In this document: positions 8,312 through 18,400 of the stretch, piece after piece
How the letters are laid out: every line of letters begins with the position of its first letter
Position numbering within the stretch: position 1 is the stretch's first letter
NCBI GenBank assembly: GCA_035714365.1
Contig: DASTMB010000037.1
Coordinates: 62,001-126,000 of the forward strand
Source of the DNA: Mycobacteriales bacterium
GTDB taxonomy: Bacteria; Actinomycetota; Actinomycetes; BP-191
Direction of reading: 5' to 3'
DNA: 64,000 nucleotides
Translations under genes and position numbers: made by a program
The notes under the pieces: generated by a model
Seen by the model: the letters and a program-made list of their open reading frames with translations, nothing else
Database searches by the model: none
Told to the model about the DNA's origin: nothing

Positions 8312-10585
8312 TCAGTCGACCAGGTCCAGCGCCGCCTCGACCACGGCCCGCGCGTCGATGCCGTGCAGCCGGTACAGGTCGCCGACGGCGCCCGCCTGCC
8401 CGAACCGCGAGACGCCGAGGCACGAGACGGGCGAGCCGAGAACGCCGCCGAGGAACGCGAGCGTGTGCGGGTGGCCGTCGAGCACGGTGACGAGCGGGCG
8501 GCCGGCGGCGAGGACGCGGTCGTACACGGCCTCGTCCACCCCGGTCGCGAGCGCGTCGGGGAGCAGGCCGCGGCGGGCCTGCGCGGCCCGCCAGAGGCGG
8601 TCGTACGAGCTGACGACGACCAGCCCCGCCTCGACGCCGAGCGAACGCAGCTCGTCCACCGCGGCGACCGCCTCGGGCACGACGGCACCGACGGCGACGA
8701 CGTCCAGGTCGTTGCCGGAACGCAGCCGGTACGCGCCCGCGAGCACGTCGCGGCGGCGCTGCTCGCGGCCGGCGTCGTCGGAGGGGATCGCGGCGAGCGA
8801 CTGGTCAAGGGGGCGGGTGGTGAGGCGGACGTACGCGCTCTCGCCGTCGGGCCGGCCGAGCCGCGACAGCGCGTGCAGCAGCACCCACTCGAGGTCCTGC
8901 GCGAACGCCGGCTCCCACGCCGTGACGCCGGGCTGCTCGAGGCCGATGGACGGCGTGATGACCGACTGGTGCGCGCCGCCCTCGGCGGCGAGGGTGACGC
9001 CGGACGGCGTGCCGACGAGGATCGACTGCCCGCCGCCGTAGACGCCGAACGCCCACGGCTCCAGCGCCCGCGCGACGAACGGGTCGTACACGGTGCCGAT
9101 CGGCAGCAGCGGCTCGCCGGCGGTGAGCCAGGTGGCGCCGAGCTCGCCGAGCAGGCCGACGAGGTTGGTCTCGGCGATGCCGAGCTCGAGGTGCTGGCCG
9201 CGCCGGTGCTCGCGCCAGCGCATGAGGATGTCGTCGGCGTCGGCGAACCAGTCGGTGCGGTCCTCCGGCGACCAGACGCCGACCTTGTTGATCCAGCCGC
9301 CGGTGTTGGTGCTGCTCGCGACGTCCGGCGAGACGGTGACGACGCGCGCGGCGACCTCGGGCGCGCTGCGGGTGAGGTCCACGAGGACGCGGCCGAGGAC
9401 GGCCTGCGTCGCCTGCTCCCCCTTGTACGGCCGGCCCAGCTCGGCCGGCACGTCCGGCGCCTTCGCCTCGCCGAGGACGTTGCGGCGCAGGCGTTCGGCG
9501 GTCTCGGCGCAGAGCCGGCCGGCGGGCGACTCCGGGTCGAGCGGCGCCCACGGGTCCTCGGGGTCGGTGCCGAGGCGGCCGGCCAGCTCGGCGTACTGCG
9601 CCGGCGTGAGCAGCGCGCTGTGGTTGGCCGGGTGCCCCTCGATCGGCAGCCCCCAGCCCTTGATCGTGTACGCGAACATGACCGTCGGCCGGTCGTCGGC
9701 GACGTTGTCGTAGGCCGAACGCAGCTCGGCGAGGTCGTGGCCGCCGAGGTCGCGCAGCGCGCGGTGCAGGTCGTCGTCGGAGAGCTCTTTCAACGCCTTG
9801 AGCCTGCCGCCGAGCCGCTCGCGCAGCGCCTCCTTCGGGGTGCGCAGCAACGACTGGTACTCCTCGTTGCCCATCTCGTCCAGGCGCTTGCGCAACGCCT
9901 CGCCGCCGGGGCGGGCGAACACCGACTGCAGGAACCGCCCGTACTTCACCGGCAGCACCTGCCAGCCGGCCGCCTCGAACATCCGCATCAGCCGCGTGGC
10001 GGCGATGTCGGGCACGACGCGGTCGAGCGACTGGCGGTTGAGGTCGACCACCCAGAGCACCTCGCCGAGGCGCGGCACGACCGGGTCGGCGATGCACTCC
10101 CAGACGGCGCCCTCGTCCAGCTCGGCGTCGCCGAGCAGGCTGATCTGCCGGCCGCCCGGCGCGGTGTCGAAGTGCGACGCGAGGTAGCGGCGCGCGACCG
10201 CGCCCCAGACGGGGGCGGTGGCGCCGATGCCGACGGAGCCGGTCGAGTAGTCGGGGCGGTCGGGGTCCTTGGTCCGCGATGGGTACGGCTGGAGCCCGCC
10301 GAGGTCGCGGAGGCGCGGCATGTACGACGCGTCCAGGTGGCCGAGCAGGTACGAGATCGCGTGGAACACCGGCGACGCGTGCGGCTTGACGCTGACCCGG
10401 TCCTCGGCGGTGAGCGAGCCGAACCACAGCGCCGTCATCAGCCCGACCATCGAGGCGCTGGACGCCTGGTGGCCGCCGACCTTGATGCCGGACGGGTTGG
10501 GCCGGGTGTTGGCGGCGTGGACCATCGACGTGGCGAGCCACAGCACCCGGTCCTGGACGTCGTGCAGCGCGGCGTCGTCGGTCAC
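8312..10585 (-). CDS. AceE/transketolase-like thiamine-diphosphate enzyme
   Basis: The 757-residue protein starts at a GTG whose GTGA overlaps the stop of the MFS gene. It has the homodimeric E1/transketolase layout. The N-terminal domain has GIKVGGHQASSAS and HASPVFHAISYLLG, as in AceE-type pyruvate dehydrogenase E1. The diphosphate-binding motif is GDAELDEGAVWE ending in VVDLNRQSLD. A central pyrimidine domain holds HLELGIAETNLVGLLGELG, and the C-terminal domain has VVVSSYDRLWRAAQ. It is shorter than AceE of Escherichia coli. No E2 or E3 genes are nearby, so pyruvate dehydrogenase activity is not shown; a stand-alone 2-oxoacid decarboxylase or transketolase is equally possible. Confidence 0.82.
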   Translation of the reverse strand: MTDDAALHDVQDRVLWLATSMVHAANTRPNPSGIKVGGHQASSASMVGLMTALWFGSLTAEDRVSVKPHASPVFHAISYLLGHLDASYMPRLRDLGGLQPYPSRTKDPDRPDYSTGSVGIGATAPVWGAVARRYLASHFDTAPGGRQISLLGDAELDEGAVWECIADPVVPRLGEVLWVVDLNRQSLDRVVPDIAATRLMRMFEAAGWQVLPVKYGRFLQSVFARPGGEALRKRLDEMGNEEYQSLLRTPKEALRERLGGRLKALKELSDDDLHRALRDLGGHDLAELRSAYDNVADDRPTVMFAYTIKGWGLPIEGHPANHSALLTPAQYAELAGRLGTDPEDPWAPLDPESPAGRLCAETAERLRRNVLGEAKAPDVPAELGRPYKGEQATQAVLGRVLVDLTRSAPEVAARVVTVSPDVASSTNTGGWINKVGVWSPEDRTDWFADADDILMRWREHRRGQHLELGIAETNLVGLLGELGATWLTAGEPLLPIGTVYDPFVARALEPWAFGVYGGGQSILVGTPSGVTLAAEGGAHQSVITPSIGLEQPGVTAWEPAFAQDLEWVLLHALSRLGRPDGESAYVRLTTRPLDQSLAAIPSDDAGREQRRRDVLAGAYRLRSGNDLDVVAVGAVVPEAVAAVDELRSLGVEAGLVVVSSYDRLWRAAQARRGLLPDALATGVDEAVYDRVLAAGRPLVTVLDGHPHTLAFLGGVLGSPVSCLGVSRFGQAGAVGDLYRLHGIDARAVVEAALDLVD

Positions 10586-11826
10586 AGGGGCATTGTCGCG
10601 TACAGGTCCGCGTCGGGCGTGGCCGTGCGCTCGAGGCCGTTCCACTCGTCGCCGAACGCCGGCCAGAGCGTGACGAGCAGGTACGTCAGGCCGAACGCCC
10701 ACAGCGCCCGCGACAGCCCGATCCGCGCGACCCCGAACCCGGCCAGCACCGCGCCGGCGGGGACGGCGGCCGTGCAGACCGCGTAGATCACGCCCCACAC
10801 GCGGGCGCGCAGGTCGCCGGGGATGCGTTCCAGCAGGGCGGTGTCCATGATCGGGTTCAGCGCGCCGGACGCGAGGCCGGACACCGCGCTGACCACGAGG
10901 ATGACCGGCAACGGCGCCCGCACCGCGAGCACCGCGAACCGCGGCACCCCGCAGACGACGAACGCCACGAGGAACGTCACCCGCCGCGGCAGCCGCTGCC
11001 CCCACGCGCCGAACGCCAGCGCGCCGGCGAGCCCGCTGCCGCCCATGACGCCGACGAGCAGGCCGAGCGCCTGCGGGCTGTGCAGGACGGTCGCGGCGTG
11101 CACGGGCATCAGCACGGAGCTGAGGCCGGCGTCGAGCATGTTCGTGCCCATGCACATGACGGTGACCGAACGCGCCATCCGGTCCTGCCGCAGGTACCGC
11201 AGCCCGGCCTTGAAGTCGTCCAGGTACCGGGTGCGCTCCTTGACCCGGCGCGGCGGCCGCGGCACGAGCAGCGCGACGACGGAGGCGGAGACGAGGAACG
11301 TGCCCGCGTCGATGAGCAGCAGGTTCGGCGCGCCGAGCAGCGCGATGAGGATGCCCGCGACGGGGGCGCCGAGCATCCGCGCGCCGCGGGAGACGGCGTC
11401 GTAGCCGGACATGGCGCGTTCGAGGGTGGTGCCGGCGGGGGCGACGAGGTCGGGCAGCAGCGCGCTGCGCGCGGTCTCCCCGGGCGTGGTGAGGAAGCCG
11501 CGGCAGAACACGAGCACGAGGAGCTGCCAGAACCGCAGCCCGACCGTCGCGTGCAGCAACGGCACCGAGACGACGATGGCGGCGCTGGCGAGGTCGGAGA
11601 CGATGCTGGTGAGGCGCAGCCCGACGCGGTCGGCGACGGTGCCGCTGAACGCCGCCGACAGCACGATCGGCACGGTCCCGACGGCGGCGGTGACGCCGGT
11701 GCGGGTGGCGCTGTGCGTGGTCTGGAGCACGAACCACGGGATCGCGAGCAGCGTGAGGACGTTGCCGGCGATCGAGATCGCGTTGGCGCCCAGCAGGCCC
11801 AGCAGCGGTGCGCGGCGGCGGGTCAC
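10582..11826 (-). CDS. Major facilitator superfamily exporter
   Basis: The 414-residue protein starts at a GTG that overlaps the stop of the regulator gene by GTGA. Hydropathy fits 12 transmembrane helices. The loop between helices 2 and 3 carries GTVADRVGLR, matching the MFS motif A, and the segment RGFLTTPGETARSALLPDLV resembles the DHA1/MefA-type drug exporters. A middle loop (about 190-210) is Arg-rich. It sits between an ArsR-type regulator and a thiamine-diphosphate enzyme in one operon. Export of a small toxic compound whose presence is sensed by the regulator is a reasonable inference; the substrate is unknown. Confidence 0.88.
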   Translation of the reverse strand: MTRRRAPLLGLLGANAISIAGNVLTLLAIPWFVLQTTHSATRTGVTAAVGTVPIVLSAAFSGTVADRVGLRLTSIVSDLASAAIVVSVPLLHATVGLRFWQLLVLVFCRGFLTTPGETARSALLPDLVAPAGTTLERAMSGYDAVSRGARMLGAPVAGILIALLGAPNLLLIDAGTFLVSASVVALLVPRPPRRVKERTRYLDDFKAGLRYLRQDRMARSVTVMCMGTNMLDAGLSSVLMPVHAATVLHSPQALGLLVGVMGGSGLAGALAFGAWGQRLPRRVTFLVAFVVCGVPRFAVLAVRAPLPVILVVSAVSGLASGALNPIMDTALLERIPGDLRARVWGVIYAVCTAAVPAGAVLAGFGVARIGLSRALWAFGLTYLLVTLWPAFGDEWNGLERTATPDADLYATMPL

Positions 11827-12404
11827 GACCCCTCCTCGGTGAACGGCCGGATGCGGCGCGGGTAGGCCTGGAGCGCGACGACGACGTACTCGGCCCCCTC
11901 GCCCTCGACGTCCTCGACCGCGTCGATCTCGGCGTGCAGGTGGTCGACCAGCGCGCGCAGCCGTTCCGGCGTGAGCCGCAGCCGGAAGTCGCTGAAGTCG
12001 GCGGCGTCGGCCCACTCCCGGCCCCAGGTGTGCTGCTCGGCGACGAACTCCGCCGCGCTCTCGGCGGTGGTCGCGACCACTTCCGCCGAGTAGACGGTCA
12101 CCACGGCGCGCTGCTCCGGGTCGTCCAGGAACCGCGCCGTGTCGACGTAGTGGCCGCCGAACGCCGCCCGCCACCAGCGGTCGCGCGCGCCGCCGCGGTC
12201 CGGGTCCTCCTCGACGAAGCCGTGCCGGGCGAGCTGGCGCAGGTGGTAGCTCGTGGCGCCGGAGCTCTCGCCGAGCCGGCGACCGAGCAGCGTGGCGGTC
12301 GCGGGTCCGTGGACCCGCAGCTCCTTGAGCAGGCGGACCCGCAGCGGGTGGGTCAGCGCCTTGAGCTGCTCGGGGCCGAGCTCGCGGACGGGTGGCTGGG
12401 GCAC
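11823..12404 (-). CDS. ArsR/helix_turn_helix-type transcriptional regulator
   Basis: I chose the GTG at 12404 (193 residues) over an in-frame TTG at 12425 because TACGGT lies 6 nt upstream of it and makes a leaderless start. The N-terminal winged helix (about 8-80) reads LKALTHPLRVRLLKELRVHG, then LGESSGATSYHLRQLARHGFVEE, typical of the HTH_20 subgroup. The C-terminal part is helical (TTAESAAEFVAEQHTWGREW) and may bind an effector. No metal-binding Cys cluster is seen. It is the first gene of the operon and a perfect 8-bp inverted repeat lies just upstream of the -10 box, so it probably represses its own operon. Confidence 0.85.
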   Translation of the reverse strand: MPQPPVRELGPEQLKALTHPLRVRLLKELRVHGPATATLLGRRLGESSGATSYHLRQLARHGFVEEDPDRGGARDRWWRAAFGGHYVDTARFLDDPEQRAVVTVYSAEVVATTAESAAEFVAEQHTWGREWADAADFSDFRLRLTPERLRALVDHLHAEIDAVEDVEGEGAEYVVVALQAYPRRIRPFTEEGS

Positions 12405-12410
12405 CCGGTC

Positions 12411-12416
12411 ACCGTA
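12411..12416 (-). promoter_or_regulatory. -10 box of the regulator-exporter operon (leaderless)
   Basis: TACGGT on the minus strand is 6 nt before the GTG at 12404. It places the inverted repeat at 12421-12438 between the -10 and -35 positions. Confidence 0.5.
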
Positions 12417-12420
12417 CGAC

Positions 12421-12438
12421 TGCAAAGGCTCCTTTGCA
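12421..12438. promoter_or_regulatory. Operator-like inverted repeat of the ArsR-type regulator
   Basis: TGCAAAGG and CCTTTGCA are perfect 8-bp arms separated by CT. The site is AT-rich against a very GC-rich background and lies within the core promoter of the regulator gene. Size and symmetry fit a winged-helix dimer. A further half-site-like TTCTTTGC follows at 12444-12451. Confidence 0.65.
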
Positions 12439-12459
12439 AACGGTTCTTTGCGACCTGTC

Positions 12460-15400
12460 TCAGCCGCAGGTGAAGTTGCCGGGCGAGTCGAGGAACGTCG
12501 GCGACGAGTTCTGCGAGAACTCGTTGGTGAACACCATCGACAGCTCGTCGAAGCCGCTGCTCCCCTTCGTCGTCACCGCCGTCGCGCCGTCCGCCGTGGC
12601 CAGCGCCTGGAGCGTCGACTGCATCGACGGCGACGGGGTGCGCACGACGCTGGCGCCGCCGTACGCGCCCTCGCACACGTAGTAGATGTTGTACGAGCCG
12701 GTCGAGTCGATGAGCTTGTCCAGCATGTTCGGGCTCGGCGACGACAGGTCGCCCTGCAACGCGTCCTGCTGCCAGCCGCCGTAGAGCACGTCCGGCCCGA
12801 CGAACTTCGCCTTCGGGTTCGCCGTGCCGGGGCGGACGACGTCGAGGTGGTCGGTGCCGTACCCGCCGTAGACGTGGTCCTTGTCGAGGCCGCCCCACAG
12901 CCAGTCGTCGCCGTCGTCGCCGAACAGCGCGTCGCGGTCGCAGGTGGCCGCGATCGTCGTCGGGCAGAACGTCGTGAGGCCGGGGTGGGCGTCGGTCGCG
13001 CCCGCGTTGCCGGTGAGCGTGTCGTTGCCGGCGCCGCCGTGGACGCTGTCGTTGCCGGTGCCGCCGTCGAGGACGTCGGTGCCGCCGGTAGCGAGGTCGT
13101 AGAGCGCGACGTCGCGCTGGAGCGAGCCGGTCGCGTAGACGGTCTCGTTGAGGAAGCCCGCGCTGTCGGTCAGCACCTTCTGCGCCCGGCCGTTCTGGCC
13201 GGCCGCTGTGCCGTTGACCGACGGCGTGACGAGACCCAGGTCGCCGAGCACGGCGTCGTCGCCGGCGTCGCCGGAGACGGTGTCGTTGCCGAGCTCGCCG
13301 TGCAGCTCGTCGTGGCCCGCGCCGCCGGTGACGGTGTCGTTGCCGAACGCGCCCGCCACCTCGTGCGCCACCGGCGCCTGGACGACGCGCCTCGGCACCT
13401 CGCCGAACGGCGCCGCGTGGTAGGTCCACGCGCCCAGCGCCGACAGCGTCCGCGCGACGACGCCGTTGTCGGCGAGGACCGCGTCCTCGCCGGTGCCGCC
13501 GTCGATGGTGTCGTTGCCGTCGGCGAGGTTGGTGACGGTCGCCGCCGCGGTCGCGGCCGGTGCCGTGAGGCGGACGACGCCGTTGGCGAGCGGCGAGCCG
13601 CCGCCGACCAGGTCGTCGTCGTCCGCGTCGCCCGTGAGGGTGTCGGCGCCCGCGCCGCCCTCGACGTGGTCGTCGCCCGCGTCGCCGTGCAGCGTGTCGT
13701 CCGCGCCGCCGCCGAACACGAGGTCGCGGCCGGTGCCGCCGGTGACCGTGTCGGCGCCGGCGGCGTTCGCCGGCTGCGCCGCCTGGCCCGCGACCTGGAC
13801 GTCGAACAGCGTGACCGTGCGCACGGCCGCCCCGGTGTTCGGGTCGGTCGCGCCGGTGCGGTCGATCCGGCCGTTGTCGGCCACGACGACGTCCGCGCCG
13901 TCGTTTCCGGCGATCGTGTCGCCGCCGTCGGCCCGGCCCGGCAACGCCGTCAGGACGGTACCCACGTAGTGGACCGCGCTGCCGCCCACGACGTCGTCCG
14001 CGCCGGCGTCGCCGGTGACCGTGTCGGCGCCGGGGCCGCCCTGGACGCGGTCGTCCTCGGTGCCGCCGGAGATCGTGTCGTCGCCGCCCTGCCCTAGCAC
14101 CCAGTCGGTGCCGGCGTCGCCGGACATGGTGTCCGGACCGGAGAGGTCGGCGGCCGGGTGCGGCCCGGCGGCCGGGTCGAGGTCGAAGAACGTCCACCGC
14201 GCGGTGGCCCCGGCACCGGTGACCGTGCCGTTGTCGCCGAGGAGGACGTCGACGCCGTCGCCGCCGCTCATCGTGTCGCCGCGGGTCGTGGCGTTGGGGC
14301 CGGGCACGCCGCCGTCGCGGATCTTGCCGTCGCGCATGGTGCCGCCGGCCAGGTCGTCGTCGCCCGCGTCGCCGGCCATCGTGTCGGCGCCGGTGTTGCC
14401 CTCCATGACGTCGTTCTCGGTGCCGCCGGACATGGTGTCGTCGCCGCCCTGGCCGTACAGGCGGTCGGTGCCGGCGTCGCCGGTCATCGTGTCGCCGCCG
14501 GAGACGTCCGCGGGCGGCACCTGCTCGCCGCTGACGTCCTCGTCGTACAGGGTCACGGTGCCGTTCGCATCGAGGCGCGCGTTGTCGCCGGTCGCGACGT
14601 CGGCGTCGCCGTCGCCGCCGATCGTGTCGCCCGCGTCGGGCGCGTCGCGCAGCTCACGCAGGGCGCCGTTGGCGCCGCCGTTGTCGACGCCGCTGCCGCC
14701 GGTGATCCGGTCGGTGCCGGCGTTGCCGTGGATGGTGTCGGCGCCGCCGTTGCCCTCGAGGTAGTCGGCGCCGTCGTCGCCGGTGACGGTGTCGTCGCCG
14801 GACTGGCCGTAGACCGTGTCGTCGCCGCCGTCACCGTGGATGGTGTCGCCGCCGGCCTCGTACGACGTCGTCCCGCCGTGGGTCCGCACGTCGAGCAGCG
14901 CGACGGCGCCGGTGGCGCCGATGGTGGCGTTGTCGCCCGCGACCACGTCGCGGTCGGCGTCGCCGTCGATCGTGTCGCCGCTGTCCGCGACGTCGGCCGT
15001 CGAGGAGCCGCCGATGATCCGGTCGGTGCCGGCGTCGCCGTGGATCGTGTCCGCGCCGGAGCCGCCCTCGACGTAGTCGTCGCCGTCGTTGCCGTGCACG
15101 TCGTCGGCGCCGCCGGTCGCGTAGATGGTGTCGTTGGCGGCGTCGCCGGTGATCGTGTCGTCGCCGGCCTCGCTGCCGACGGTCGCGCCGCCGGTCCTGA
15201 GGTCGAGCGGCGTGACCGCGAACGTCGCCGAGATGGTGGCGTTGTCACCGGCGATCGCGTCGGTGCCGTCGCCGCCGTGGATGGTGTCGCCGCCGTCGTC
15301 GTGCGCGGCCGCGCCGGAGCCGCCGGCCAGCCGGTCGTTGCCGGCGTCGCCGTCGATGGTGTCCGCGCCGCCCTGGCCGAACACCAGGTCGTCCTGCGCG

Positions 15401-18400
15401 TCGCCGTGGACGACGTCGTTGCCGTCGCCGTCGTGGAACGTCAGCGTCGCAGGGACGCCGTTGTCGCCGAGGACGGTGTCGGTGCCGTCGTTGCCGTGGA
15501 TGGTGTCGCCGCCGTCGGCGTGCCCGGCCGCGCCGGAGCCGCCCGCGATGCGGTCGTTGCCGGCGTTGCCGCTGATCGTGTCGCCGCCGCCCTGGCCGTA
15601 GATCGTGTCGTCGGCCTCGTCGCCGTAGATGGTGTCCGCGCCGGCGCCGTCGTGGAACGTCGCGGTCGCCGGGACGCCGTTGTCGCCGTAGATGGTGTCG
15701 GTGCCCTGGTTGCCGTGGATGGTGTCGCCGCCGTCGGCCACGCCGTCCTGCGCGGTGCCGCCCGCGATGAGGTCGTTGCCGCCGTTGCCGTCGATGGTGT
15801 CGGCGCCGGCGTTGCCGTAGAGCGCGTCGTTCTGCTCGTGGCCGTGGATCGTGTCGTCACCGCCCTGGCCGTAGATCGTGTCGTCGCCGGTCTGGCCGCC
15901 GAGGACGTCGTTGCCCGCGAACGACGCGGTGCCCAGGTCGTGCAGCGTCACGCCGGTGTGCGCGGTGTCCGGCGCGGCGTTGTCGCCCGCGATCACGTCG
16001 TTGTCGGCGCCGCCGTCGACGGTGTCGGCGCCGTCGGCCGTCGCGGCCGTCGGGGAGCCGCCGACCAGGATGTCGGTGCCGTCCTCGCCGGAGACGGTGT
16101 CGTCGCCGGGGCCGCCGTACGCGGTGTCGTTGCCGATGCCGCCGTGGACGGTGTCGTTGCCGGCGCCGCCGGTGGCGACGTCGTTGCCGGTGTCACCGTA
16201 GACGTCGTCGCCGCCCGCGCCGCCGTCGAGCTCGTCGGCGTCCTGGTAGCCGCGCAGGTAGTCGTTGCCGGCGTCGCCCGCGACGTAGTCGCGCCCGGCG
16301 TCGCCGAGCACGGTGTCGTCGCCGGGGCCGGCGAGGACGGCGTCGTTGCCGGCGCCGCCGACGACGCAGTCGGACGACGCGCCGTTGCCGGCGCGGAGCG
16401 CGGTCGCCAGACCGGCCACCGACGCGGCGCCGCCCTGGACCAGGCCGGTCGTCACGACGCGGTCGCCGAGGGTGCCGTCGAACGCCGTGCCGTCCTCGTT
16501 CCGCACCACGCCGGCCGTGACGCGGTGGCCGAGGAACCGGCCGGAGTCCGCGGCGCCGTCGCCGTCGAGGTCGAGCAGCCCGCCGGTCACGACGTTGGCG
16601 GACGGGCGGCAGACGATCGGCGTCGTGCCGGCCGTCGCGTCGGCGCCGCTGTCGCTGGTGACGAGCGACTTCACGTCGGACCCGGCCGTCGCGACGACCG
16701 CGGTGGTCGGGATGGTGCCGGTGTCACCGAGCACGATGTCGCTGCCGTCGCCGGCGTCGACCGCGTCGGCGCCCGCGCCGCCGGTCGCCCGGTCGTCGCC
16801 CGGGCCCGCGTCGAGCAGGTCGTCGCCGGTGCCGCCGTCGAGGACGTCGGCGCCGCCGCGCGCGAGCAGCCGGTCGTTGCCCGACCCGCCGCGCAGCGTG
16901 TCGTCGCCCGGCGTGGTGCTGGTGGCCGTGTCGCCCTCGAGCAGGTCGTGGCCGGCGCCGCCGCAGAGCGTGTCGTTGCCGGACGAGCCGGAGAGCCGGT
17001 CGTCGCCCGCGTCGCCCGCGAGCGTGTCGTCGCCGGCCTCGCCGTCGAGCTGGTCGTCGCCGTCGCCGCTGGTCGACGCGGTGCACGCGGTGCTCGCGAA
17101 CGCACCGCCGAGCAGCGTGTCGTTGCCGAAGTGGCCGGACAGCGTGTCGTTGCCGAGGCCGCCGACGAGGGTGTCGTCGCCGTCGAGCAGCGCGGCCGCG
17201 CCCGCCTCGGTGAGGTCGGGGTTGCGGGTGCGCGCGGTCGCGGCCTGGGTGGCGTTGAGGCCGGGGCCGCCGGTGAGCGTGTCGTCGCCGCCGTCGCCGT
17301 CGACCCGGTCGCCGCCGGCGCTGCCGCTGACGCGGTCGTTGCCGGCGCCGCCGGAGACGGTGTCGTTGCCGAGGCCGCCGTCGACCGTGTCGTCCTCGTC
17401 GCCGCCGTCGGCCGTGTCGTCGCCCGCGCCGGTCACGATCTTGTCGGCGCCGGTGCCGCCGGTGACGGTGTCGCCGCCCGCGCCGGTCGTCAGCTTGTCG
17501 TCGCCGGAGCCGCCGCCGACGGTCGCCGGGACCTCGAACGGGATCTCCACGCCGGCCTCGGTCGCGCCGGACGCCAGCTCCACGACGTCGTTGTTCGAGC
17601 CGGCGTCGGCGACGAGGCGCCCGCCGACGGGCACCGAGTCGGTCTGCACCAGGCCGCTGAACTCCACCTGCACCGGCGTCGCCTTGGTGGCGTCGTACGG
17701 CGCGAGCTGGCGCACCACGAACTTCTCCTGCGTCCGCGTCGACTTGTAGTGCCGGTTGAACGCGTACGTGTGCCCGTCGGGCGCGGTGCCGTCGCCGATG
17801 TTCAGCCGCAGGTTCGCGCCCTCGGCGACCGCGAGGTCCGGTGTCGTCCGCGCGCACTCCACCTCGAACAGCTTGATCGGTGGCTTCAGCCGGAACAGCT
17901 CGACGTCCCAGCGCTTGCTCCACAGCTTGAGGTCGACCTCGACGAAGAAGCCGAAGAAGAAGTCGAGCAGGCCCTGCACCTTGAACAGGCAGATCGGGTT
18001 GTCGAGGAACTCCTCGATCTCGTCCAGGTACAGCTTGCCGTCGTGGTCGGGGTCGACCAGGTCGAACCCGATCGTGATGCCGACGCCGCCGTAGAGGCCG
18101 ACCTTGAAGATGCTGATCGAGACCGACGCGCCGAGCGTGACGACGAACGTGAGCTGGATCTCGTCCACGTCGGTGCCGGCCGCGTCGAGGTCGTCGATGA
18201 AGATGCCGTCGACCAGCGCGCTCGGGTCGAACGCGTCCCGCTCCTGCTTGAGCATGTTCATGATGCCGCGCGTGTCGTAGCCGACCGCGAACCGCGCGGA
18301 CAGGCCGATGGTGCCGCCGATGCTGATGTCGACAGGGACCGGCCCGGCCATGAACGGCCCCCACGAGTACGACAGGCTGGTCGTCACGCCGAACGTGCCG

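Noticed and set aside
11080-11865. Plus-strand frames opposite the MFS exporter gene
   Set aside because: No motif or start signal; the minus-strand protein has convincing membrane helices and MFS motif A.
13000-17500. CRISPR-like periodic repeats
   Set aside because: The period is 27 nt with codon-level variation and encodes GGxGxDxxx; spacers are not unique and the frame is open throughout. It is protein-coding.
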